From NCBI GenBank assembly GCA_963169175.1, contig CAUJFK010000267.1:1-12327 (forward strand): a stretch of 12,327 nucleotides of DNA, written 5' to 3'. Position numbers and translations under genes: made by a program. Shown here one piece after another: positions 7,963-12,327 of the stretch. Below the pieces are notes generated by a model. That model worked only from the letters and a program-made list of their open reading frames with translations, was not told the DNA's origin and did not search any database. The stretch comes from Acidobacteriota bacterium. GTDB lineage: Bacteria > Acidobacteriota > Blastocatellia > Pyrinomonadales > Pyrinomonadaceae. The stretch's first letter is position 1. Each line of letters opens with the position of its first letter.

Positions 7963-8070
7963 TGCAGAAGCCCGCGCGCAAGTGCGAGGGAAGGTTGAGC
8001 ATAACGCGCTTGCTCACGAGCAGGTTCCTGCCTTACCAACGCACAGGCTACCTGTACGCGGGCTTCCGCA
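7963..8070. mobile_element. 108-bp REP/MITE-like element with terminal inverted repeats
   Basis: The ends TGCAGAAGCCCGCG (7963-7976) and CGCGGGCTTCCGCA (8057-8070) are inverted repeats matching at 13 of 14 positions. Inside are further small palindromes, for example ACAGG/CCTGT near 8048-8056 and GCAGG/CCTGC around 8021-8031. There is no transposase, so this would be a non-autonomous element of the REP/BIME or MITE type, mobilised in trans if at all. It begins three bases after the ruvA stop codon and ends eight bases before the preferred CPBP start, exactly filling the intergenic gap. No target-site duplication was evident to me. Confidence 0.65.
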
Positions 8071-8073
8071 TTA

Positions 8074-8685
8074 CTACCTTGCCAGCCTCTGCAGGGCGGC
8101 CCGGAGCAGCTTTTGCACGTTTTGTTCGATGCCTTCCTGCCTTACTTGCTGAAGTGCCTTTTCGGCCGCGGCCTTTTGATAACCGAGGTTTACGAGCGCG
8201 GAAAGTGCATCGTCGTAAACACCTTCTGAACCGACGCCTTCTGCGGCGCTCATCGATGCCGCCGCGGAAACACCGGCGGCGAGTTCCGTTACCTTATCGC
8301 GCAATTCGATCACCAACCGCTCGGCGGTCTTGCGTCCGACGCCTGGGATCGATGTAAGTTTGGCGAGATTTTCAGTTCGCAGGGCCGCGATTATCTCGTC
8401 GGCACTCATGCCGGACAACATCGTTATCCCGGACTTGGCACCGACGCCCTGGACCGAGATCAGCTTCAAATACAGATCTTTCTCACGCTGTGTTTTGAAG
8501 CCGAATAATTGGATCGCATCCTCGCGGACATTGGTATAGATGCGAAGATCGACCGCGTCGCCGACCTCGCCGATCTCATAAAATGTAGAAAGCGGAATAG
8601 CAACTTCGTACCCGACGCCGGCGACGTCAATGATCACAGAGTTAGCGCTCTTGTCAATAAGTTTTCCCGATAAATAGCCGATCAT
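8074..8685 (-). CDS. ruvA: Holliday junction branch migration protein RuvA
   Basis: A 203-residue protein that binds four-way junctions as a tetramer and loads RuvB rings. Domain I is an OB fold starting MIGYLSGKL, with the typical VGYEV turn (about 24-28). Domain II carries two helix-hairpin-helix motifs, SVQGVGAKSG (77-86) and SIPGVGRKTAERL (112-124). An Ala/Ser-rich linker (about 136-152) leads to domain III (DDALSALVNLGY), which contacts RuvB. The frame is open to an ATG at 8757, but the family nearly always begins MIGxLxG. A good promoter (8707-8735) would also start transcription inside that extension, so 8685 is the start. It is first of the minus-strand group ruvA-CPBP-ruvB. No ruvC is visible nearby. 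Confidence 0.96.
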   Translation of the reverse strand: MIGYLSGKLIDKSANSVIIDVAGVGYEVAIPLSTFYEIGEVGDAVDLRIYTNVREDAIQLFGFKTQREKDLYLKLISVQGVGAKSGITMLSGMSADEIIAALRTENLAKLTSIPGVGRKTAERLVIELRDKVTELAAGVSAAASMSAAEGVGSEGVYDDALSALVNLGYQKAAAEKALQQVRQEGIEQNVQKLLRAALQRLAR

Positions 8686-8706
8686 TGTTTCATGGGTGAA
8701 ACGTAG

Positions 8707-8735
8707 ATTGTAGAGGAATTCGGCCGCGAGGGCAA
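8707..8735 (-). promoter_or_regulatory. Candidate promoter of the ruvA operon
   Basis: On the minus strand TTGCCC (8735-8730), a 17-bp spacer and TACAAT (8712-8707) lie 21 bp upstream of the ruvA ATG. This predicts a leader of about 14 nt and supports the short RuvA start. I see no gene in the 251-bp gap 8686-8936 between the divergent genes. Confidence 0.5.
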
Positions 8736-8907
8736 CGTCTCCGTCGAGAAAAGGCATCTGAAATTCAAGCGTATCTGTAGATCACGCATAAACTTTTCGG
8801 TTAAATGTTCGTTTGGGAACAAAATCCTTTCCTCGCGTGCTTGAAAGTTATACAATAGATATCGGGCCGGGTTTTTGAAACCGAATTCGAAGATACGGCG
8901 TAAACAT

Positions 8908-8930
8908 TGCTATAAGCTGATCACGAGGTG
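8908..8930 (+). promoter_or_regulatory. Candidate extended -10 promoter and RBS for the small membrane protein
   Basis: TGCTATAAG (8908-8916) matches an extended -10 element (TGnTATAAT); no good -35 is seen at the right spacing, which extended -10 promoters can tolerate. Transcription would begin near 8923. GAGGTG (8925-8930) then lies 6 nt before the ATG at 8937 as a strong ribosome binding site. Confidence 0.45.
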
Positions 8931-8936
8931 ACTTGA

Positions 8937-9254
8937 ATGATGTTGTTGGGAGTATTGAAAAGAATTGTACCGTTCTTTCTGACGTTTGCGGCCGGCCTGT
9001 TCATTGCGAGCTTTTTCGTGACGATCGCGTCACCATCTTTCAATTTTCAGCGGCGGTCATACAAGATGAATGAAATGCGACGGCTCCGCGACGAGAACCG
9101 CGAATTGAGAAGGCGGAACGATATGTTGCGTATGCAGTTGGAGGAGGCAGGCCCGACCACCGGAACGTCGTTCGCGTTCGACACGGCCGAAGTGCCGCTT
9201 GAACCGCCGCCACCGCCGCCGCCGCGGGTCAGGCACCCGAGGCACGAACATTAA
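8937..9254 (+). CDS. Small membrane-anchored coiled-coil protein with polyproline tail
   Basis: A 105-residue protein I do not recognise as a named family. Residues about 7-30 form one hydrophobic helix after a short KR-containing N terminus, giving a membrane anchor or uncleaved signal. Residues about 40-70 are highly charged with heptad-like spacing (MRRLRDENRELRRR, then MLRMQLEEA), a likely coiled coil with leucine-zipper character. The tail holds seven consecutive prolines in PLEPPPPPPPRV and ends His/Arg-rich. The start is fixed by GAGGTG 6 nt upstream. The next gene encodes a TonB-C protein with a similar first helix (FFLTFAAGLFIASFF here, LPFSAGCFIGVGAFYL there), so the two may work as a pair in the envelope; that is inference. 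Confidence 0.8.
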   Translation: MMLLGVLKRIVPFFLTFAAGLFIASFFVTIASPSFNFQRRSYKMNEMRRLRDENRELRRRNDMLRMQLEEAGPTTGTSFAFDTAEVPLEPPPPPPPRVRHPRHEH

Positions 9255-9272
9255 GTTTTATTGAGGTTTTGA

Positions 9273-9299
9273 TCAAGCCGCGTGCGAAACGCGGCTTGA
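9273..9299 (+). terminator. Perfect hairpin between the two small envelope genes
   Basis: TCAAGCCGCG (9273-9282) and CGCGGCTTGA (9290-9299) form a perfect 10-bp stem with loop TGCGAAA, 18 bp after the stop codon. Only a short T-run (three Ts at 9304-9306) follows. It could be a partial terminator or an mRNA stabilising/processing hairpin that sets different levels for the two genes. Confidence 0.5.
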
Positions 9300-9320
9300 C
9301 TGCTTTATGGGAGTATTACG

Positions 9321-9776
9321 ATGTTGCGGGTATTGTTTAATCTTATTCTGCCATTTTCGGCCGGCTGTTTTATTGGAGTCGGCGCGTTCTACTTAACGGA
9401 ACCGTTCAATGTTCCGGCCCCGGACGATGATAGCGCTATGCGGCATTCCTGCCGGCGTGAGCGGCCCGCTCGATGGACGCGAACCTCCACCCTTGAACTT
9501 GAAAGCGGCAACCGGCCTTTCGTCATTACCTCAAAGCCGCGGGCCGAATACACGGACCTGGCCAGAGCGAACAATATCGAAGGTTCTGTTTTGGTGAGGG
9601 TATCGCTGCTTGCGAGCGGCGACGTAGGCCAAATAAAAGCTATTCGAGAACTGCCGGATGGGCTGACCGAACAAGCCATAAAGGCCGCCAGGCAGATCGA
9701 GTTCGAGCCCAAAAAAATAAATGGCCGGCCCGTCTCGATAGTCAAGACTTTCGAGTACAAGTTCGATATTTATTGA
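9321..9776 (+). CDS. Small TonB C-terminal domain protein
   Basis: A 151-residue envelope protein with an N-terminal membrane helix (about 5-25), a short polar spacer and a TonB_C domain at about 72-151. The domain signature is clear: a P-x-Y-(T)-x-x-A-R motif (PRAEYTDLAR), then IEGSVLVRVSLLASGDV, then AIKAARQIEFEPKKINGRPV and a final beta strand ending FEYKFDIY. TonB links inner-membrane energy (ExbBD) to outer-membrane receptors, but stand-alone short TonB_C proteins are common in Acidobacteria-like genomes and often have no known partner. The spacer is only about 45 residues, short for spanning the periplasm as classical TonB does. The start has GGGAG 7 nt upstream. It probably shares a transcript with the preceding gene. 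Confidence 0.85.
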   Translation: MLRVLFNLILPFSAGCFIGVGAFYLTEPFNVPAPDDDSAMRHSCRRERPARWTRTSTLELESGNRPFVITSKPRAEYTDLARANNIEGSVLVRVSLLASGDVGQIKAIRELPDGLTEQAIKAARQIEFEPKKINGRPVSIVKTFEYKFDIY

Positions 9777-9805
9777 AAAATTCAAGAGCACCGGTTCGCT
9801 GCCCG

Positions 9806-9859
9806 GCCGCAGATTAACGCCCGTGATCGGGATGTGTTAATCTGTGGCTTCGTTTTTTT
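9806..9859 (+). terminator. Terminator/attenuator-like hairpin abutting the aldolase start
   Basis: GCCGCAGATTAAC (9806-9818) pairs with GTTAATCTGTGGC (9836-9848) over 13 bp with one G-U pair. The 17-nt loop contains a nested CCCG/CGGG hairpin. Four bases later comes a run of seven Ts (9853-9859), and the next base is the A of the aldolase ATG. It has all parts of an intrinsic terminator for the TonB-C gene, 30 bp after that stop. Because the U-tract occupies the place of the aldolase ribosome binding site, it could also act as an attenuator of the BMC operon. Confidence 0.75.
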
Positions 9860-10651
9860 ATGGATGAATCCGCCGCCCGAAAGCAGATAGTTGAGATAGG
9901 AAAGCTGCTGTACGACCGCAACTATGTTGTCGCGTTTGACGGCAATGTCAGTGTTCGGTTGGACGAAGGCCGTGTTCTTGCGACCCCGACGATGACCTCA
10001 AAGGGGCGGATGACCGAGGATTGTCTTGCCATCACGGACATGGATGGCAAGGCACTGAATGACAAGAAGGCTTCATCTGAGCTGGCAATGCATTTGCTCA
10101 TCTACAAAATGCGGCCGGACATAAATGCCGTCTGCCACGCACATCCGCCGCACGGAACGGCATTCGCCGTTGCGGGGCTTGCGATAGACAAACCGATCCT
10201 TTCTGAAGTGATCCTGACGCTTGGCTGCGTGCCGCTGACAGATTATGGAACGCCTTCGACCGATGAACTGACGGAGGCGATGAAACCGTTCGTTGGCCTG
10301 CACAACGCCTTGTTGATGGCAAATCACGGGGCAGTCGCATACGGACGCCACCTTTGGGAAGCGTATGACCGGCTTGAGACGCTTGAACACACCGCAAAGA
10401 TAGCAATACTCGCAAAGGCCCTGGGCGGTGCGAATGATCTGCCGGCGGACGCGATAAACAAGCTGATTGAAATACGTGAACGGGCTGGTTTCCTAGGCGA
10501 ATCGGCCCGCTGCCAGGCGTGCGGCTATCTTCACGAGAACGGGAACGGCGGGGGCAATTGCGAAGTTTCTGTACAGCCAAATGGTTCAATGATCGCCTTT
10601 ACGCGCGAAGAGTTGATCGAGCTTTTGAGCCAAGCGGCAAAATTGAGTTAA
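9860..10651 (+). CDS. Class II aldolase (sugar-phosphate aldolase) of the microcompartment
   Basis: A 263-residue zinc-dependent class II aldolase/adducin-family enzyme. The E. coli FucA active-site pattern is present almost position for position: GN (G28, N29) and SSE (S72, S73, E74) for the phosphate and catalytic base, HAH (H93, H95) plus H156 in MANHG as zinc ligands. Likely substrates are fuculose-1-phosphate or rhamnulose-1-phosphate, giving dihydroxyacetone phosphate and lactaldehyde; a ribulose- or deoxyribulose-phosphate cannot be excluded. Beyond the core there is a C-terminal extension with CxxC plus a further Cys (C218, C221, C234), then a short amphipathic helix TREELIELLSQAAKLS, which has the look of a BMC encapsulation peptide. 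The ATG at 9860 follows a T-tract with no SD, but the fold needs this N terminus. It leads the BMC operon, 51 bp before the shell gene. Confidence 0.93.
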   Translation: MDESAARKQIVEIGKLLYDRNYVVAFDGNVSVRLDEGRVLATPTMTSKGRMTEDCLAITDMDGKALNDKKASSELAMHLLIYKMRPDINAVCHAHPPHGTAFAVAGLAIDKPILSEVILTLGCVPLTDYGTPSTDELTEAMKPFVGLHNALLMANHGAVAYGRHLWEAYDRLETLEHTAKIAILAKALGGANDLPADAINKLIEIRERAGFLGESARCQACGYLHENGNGGGNCEVSVQPNGSMIAFTREELIELLSQAAKLS

Positions 10652-10688
10652 ACTAACACCACTTTCGAAGTTATTCAGTCATTTTTTC

Positions 10689-10693
10689 AGGAG
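10689..10693 (+). promoter_or_regulatory. Strong ribosome binding site of the BMC-H gene
   Basis: AGGAG lies 9 nt before the ATG at 10703. It is the only good SD among the six genes of this operon. Confidence 0.7.
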
Positions 10694-10702
10694 CAAATCT
10701 AG

Positions 10703-10981
10703 ATGCAAGAAGCATTGGGAATGGTCGAATGCAAGGGTCTCGTGGCGATGATCGAGGCGGCGGATGCGATGGTCAAGGCTGCGAATGTTCAGCTTGTTGG
10801 GTATGAGAAGATCGGGGCCGGTTTTGTAACCGCGATCGTCCGCGGCGATGTTGCGGCGGTCAAGGCCGCGACGGATGCCGGGGCCGCCGCGGCCCGGCGC
10901 GTTGGTGAACTGGTCAGCGTCCACGTCATACCGCGTCCGCACTCAAGCGTCGATGAACGCCTTCCGGTCGTGATGAAGTAA
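10703..10981 (+). CDS. BMC-H hexameric shell protein (PduA/EutM/CcmK family)
   Basis: A 92-residue single-BMC-domain protein whose hexamers tile the facets of a protein-walled microcompartment. Family marks are the opening EALGMVECKGL, the edge lysine region DAMVKAANV (K25), the pore loop KIGAG (36-40; Ala39 where PduA has Ser40), VRGDVAAVKAATDAG (46-60) and the C-terminal VIPRPH (R78). The length is typical of a canonical, non-permuted BMC-H. The pore suits a polar aldehyde, alcohol or sugar-phosphate metabolite; selectivity is not predictable. A strong AGGAG precedes it. The first BMC-P gene follows after 25 bp. It is the only BMC-H gene in the window. Confidence 0.97.
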   Translation: MQEALGMVECKGLVAMIEAADAMVKAANVQLVGYEKIGAGFVTAIVRGDVAAVKAATDAGAAAARRVGELVSVHVIPRPHSSVDERLPVVMK

Positions 10982-11006
10982 GGCCGCTGGCGGGATGTAA
11001 TTTCCT

Positions 11007-11273
11007 ATGATAATCGGACGCATTCAGGGCACGGTCGTCTCTACACAAAAGGACGAACGGCTGAGCGGCAAGAAACTTCTCATTGTAAAACCGATCAACC
11101 TTGACGGTACCGACCAAAGCGGTTATGTGGTCGCCGTCGATACGGTTGGGGCCGGATTTCATGAAAAGGTGATCGTCGTCGGCGGTTCGTCGGCCCGCAT
11201 GGCCGAGGGCAATAAGGATTGCCCGATCGATTCAGCGATCATCGGTGTCATTGATACGATCGATCTCATTTAG
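11007..11273 (+). CDS. BMC-P pentameric vertex protein 1 (EutN/CcmL family)
   Basis: An 88-residue protein of the EutN/CcmL fold, whose pentamers cap the twelve vertices of the shell. It shows the family opening MIIGRIQGTVVST, the KLLIVKP strand, the central AVDTVGAGFHEKVIVV (43-58), the turn GGSSAR (59-64), and the closing DSAIIGVIDTIDL. It is the most canonical of the three paralogues here. The SD is weak (GGGA about 11 nt upstream), and the next paralogue follows after 27 bp. Confidence 0.96.
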   Translation: MIIGRIQGTVVSTQKDERLSGKKLLIVKPINLDGTDQSGYVVAVDTVGAGFHEKVIVVGGSSARMAEGNKDCPIDSAIIGVIDTIDLI

Positions 11274-11300
11274 CTTCGAACTCACCACTCCTTTTCAAAT

Positions 11301-11579
11301 ATGCAGATCGCCCGCGTTATTGGCACAGTGGTCTCGACCGTTAAGAATGAAGCTCTTAACGGCAGAAAACTCCTGATCGTCCAGACGCTGGATGCTGATC
11401 TCAAAGCGAAGGGCAAGCCGATGGTCGCGCTTGATGCGGTTGGTGCCGGAGTAAACGAGCTTGTCTTCTGGTGCCGTGGAAAAGAGGCCTCATTTCCGTT
11501 CAAACGCGACGAAACGCCGACCGATTGTACTATCGTCGGGATCATTGATTCGGACAGTCACGTTAACACGAAGGAATAG
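11301..11579 (+). CDS. BMC-P pentameric vertex protein 2, divergent loop and tail
   Basis: A 92-residue EutN/CcmL-family pentamer protein. The N-terminal half is canonical (ARVIGTVVSTVKN, RKLLIVQ, ALDAVGAGVNE). The usual GSSAR turn is replaced by FWCRGKEASFPF (56-67), and after TIVGIID the chain ends in a polar tail SDSHVNTKE instead of the hydrophobic DxIDL end. These changes fall on the loop and C-terminal parts that line or surround the pentamer surface, suggesting a specialised vertex. No SD is visible; the ATG at 11301 is the first Met in frame and matches its paralogues. Confidence 0.93.
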   Translation: MQIARVIGTVVSTVKNEALNGRKLLIVQTLDADLKAKGKPMVALDAVGAGVNELVFWCRGKEASFPFKRDETPTDCTIVGIIDSDSHVNTKE

Positions 11580-11588
11580 CCGCCTGAA

Positions 11589-11619
11589 GGCGCAAGATCG
11601 CCGGGTTATTTTTATTTTT
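11589..11619 (+). terminator. Weak hairpin and T-rich tract between BMC-P 2 and 3
   Basis: GGCG/CGCC (11589-11602, loop CAAGAT) is followed by GGG and a T-rich stretch TTATTTTTATTTTT (11606-11619). The stem is only 4 bp, so any termination would be partial. The gap (70 bp) is the widest in the operon apart from the region before the aldolase. Confidence 0.25.
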
Positions 11620-11649
11620 GCGTTTCCTGTACCTTTTGCGGCAATTTCT

Positions 11650-11925
11650 ATGCTCATCGCACGTGTCATCGGCAACGTCGTCGCCACCCACAAGAACCAG
11701 CGTTACGAGGGTGCTCGCGTGATGCTCTGCCGCCAGATAACACCAGAAGGTGAGGATATGGATTACACCTGCCTGGCATTGGATTCTGTCGATGCCGGCA
11801 TAGGCGACATCGTCATCATCGCTCAGGAGGGCTGGTCTGCATCAACCGCCGCTACCGGAAAACCTGGAGCAGCTATTGACTCCGCGATCGTTGGGGTTGT
11901 GGATCAGGTGGATCTATTGGCTTGA
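11650..11925 (+). CDS. BMC-P pentameric vertex protein 3 (EutN/CcmL family)
   Basis: A 91-residue EutN/CcmL pentamer protein: MLIARVIGNVVATHKN opening, ALDSVDAGIGDIVIIA core (43-58), a bulky loop EGWSASTAATGKPG (60-73) and the closing DSAIVGVVDQVDLL. The frame is open far upstream into the preceding gene, but the ATG at 11650 aligns exactly with the starts of its two paralogues and lies after the upstream stop. No clear SD. A set of three EutN/CcmL paralogues next to a class II aldolase is the hallmark of PVM-type compartments. Confidence 0.95.
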   Translation: MLIARVIGNVVATHKNQRYEGARVMLCRQITPEGEDMDYTCLALDSVDAGIGDIVIIAQEGWSASTAATGKPGAAIDSAIVGVVDQVDLLA

Positions 11926-11944
11926 TACGATCATTCGATAAAAA

Positions 11945-12262
11945 ATGAGTGACACCCAAAAACTTACGGAACGGATCGCGCGGCTGCTGGAATCGGAACG
12001 GCAAGGCGGTGATCTTGCGTCGGTTTTTGCAAGTATTGAGAAAATCAACCATCGTTTGGACAAACTGGAGGCTTCCGGGGCGAGTTCGCAGTTACAGGTC
12101 ACGGGCCCGCAGTCCGCCCATCCCAGCCAGGATAAATTCGCCGTGCTTGAAGCTATGGCCGATCAGGTGATAGACGGCCTGAAAAAAGAAAAGGCTTGCA
12201 CGTTCGAACCGAACGGCAAGCCTTGCGATCATTGTTCTATGTGCGGTTCCCGCGGTTTCTAG
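11945..12262 (+). CDS. Unrecognised small BMC-linked protein with Cys/His C terminus
   Basis: A 105-residue protein I cannot assign to a family. Order of parts: a charged helical N terminus (1-44) with heptad-like hydrophobics in LTERIARLLESE and FASIEKINHRLDKLE, a probable coiled coil; a flexible Ser/Gly/Gln/Pro linker (45-62); an amphipathic helix DKFAVLEAMADQVIDGLKKE (63-82); and a compact tail with C85, C94, H96, C97 and C100 ending GSRGF, i.e. C-x8-C-x-H-C-x2-C. The tail could bind zinc or an iron-sulfur cluster. The gene starts 19 bp after BMC-P 3, so it is very likely in the BMC operon. Possible roles are a cargo-shell adaptor or scaffold, or a redox/metal accessory; these are inferences. 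The start has no SD (A-rich GATAAAAA precedes it). Confidence 0.85.
   Translation: MSDTQKLTERIARLLESERQGGDLASVFASIEKINHRLDKLEASGASSQLQVTGPQSAHPSQDKFAVLEAMADQVIDGLKKEKACTFEPNGKPCDHCSMCGSRGF
12191..12224 (+). repeat. Strong hairpin inside the 3' end of the Cys-tail gene
   Basis: AAGGCTTGC (12191-12199) pairs with GCAAGCCTT (12216-12224), and the inner GTTCG (12202-12206) pairs with CGAAC (12210-12214): 14 base pairs around a 3-nt loop with a small asymmetric bulge. It lies within codons for the Cys-rich tail, about 38 bp before the stop. No T-tract follows, so it is not a standard terminator; it may protect the 3' end of the operon mRNA or be chance. Confidence 0.5.
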
Positions 12263-12327
12263 ATCATTTATTCGCGGGTGCCTGCTCTCGCCGCATTGAG
12301 TTCGGATCGCCGATATCCGGTGCTTTT

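Noticed and set aside
7955..8017. N-terminal 21 residues of the CPBP protein from a GTG at 8017
   Set aside because: Nearly all of the segment lies inside the 108-bp inverted-repeat element, so it is probably not original coding sequence. An AGGA 8 nt before the GTG leaves some doubt.
7129..8070. CRISPR array suspected from several palindromic repeats near the ruv genes
   Set aside because: The repeats are of different sequence, occur once each, and there is no regular repeat-spacer unit.
8686..8757. 24-residue N-terminal extension of RuvA (frame open to an ATG at 8757)
   Set aside because: RuvA proteins start MIGxLxG, which occurs at 8685; a good -35/-10 pair (8707-8735) lies inside the extension, and there is no SD before 8757.
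11461..11649. Upstream extension of the BMC-P 3 frame into the BMC-P 2 gene
   Set aside because: The paralogues all begin with M(I/L/Q)IxRVxG, matching the ATG at 11650; the upstream part is an out-of-frame shadow of BMC-P 2.
12264..12327. Possible C-terminal end of a minus-strand gene entering from the right (frame ending at a TGA at 12264-12266, or another ending at a TAA at 12268-12270)
   Set aside because: Only about 20 codons are visible and two frames are equally plausible; nothing in them can be recognised, so no gene is called.

Overview
The window looks like chromosomal DNA of a Gram-negative, acidobacterium-like bacterium. Suggestive traits are moderate-to-high GC, a transmembrane Ser/Thr kinase, multi-PilZ regulators, a small TonB-C protein, many starts without a clear Shine-Dalgarno (SD) sequence, dispersed hairpin repeats and a microcompartment operon. 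My best guess is Blastocatellia/Pyrinomonadaceae. This is an inference from style; no rRNA or tRNA is present to settle it.

Layout. (1) 1-1476 (+): the 3' part of a membrane-anchored Ser/Thr protein kinase, truncated at its N terminus by the window edge. (2) 1560-3144 (-): two paralogous tandem-PilZ proteins (c-di-GMP receptors) in one operon, convergent with the kinase. (3) 3378-5924 (+): gyrA, closed by a strong intrinsic terminator. (4) 6078-8685 (-): ruvA, a CPBP/CAAX-type membrane protein, and ruvB. Two inverted-repeat elements sit in the gaps, one of them a 108-bp element with 14-bp terminal inverted repeats. (5) 8937-9776 (+): two small proteins that each begin with a similar membrane segment. 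The first has a coiled coil and a polyproline tail; the second has a TonB C-terminal domain. (6) 9860-12262 (+): a bacterial microcompartment (BMC) operon with a class II aldolase, one BMC-H hexamer shell protein, three BMC-P (EutN/CcmL) pentamer vertex proteins and a small unrecognised protein with a Cys/His-rich C terminus.

How the parts work together. The BMC operon resembles the Planctomycetes-Verrucomicrobia (PVM)-type compartments. In those, a class II aldolase splits a deoxysugar phosphate (fuculose- or rhamnulose-1-phosphate), and the resulting lactaldehyde is processed inside the shell. The aldehyde dehydrogenase and phosphotransacylase expected for a complete pathway are not in this window and may lie beyond 12327. 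The aldolase start codon directly abuts the U-tract of a terminator-like hairpin. Among the shell genes only BMC-H has a strong SD, which fits the need for far more hexamers than pentamers. The most novel-looking item is the 105-residue protein ending the operon (11945-12262): a helical N terminus, a flexible linker, an amphipathic helix, then a C-x8-C-x-H-C-x2-C tail. RuvA and RuvB are the Holliday-junction branch-migration pair; ruvC is not in the window.
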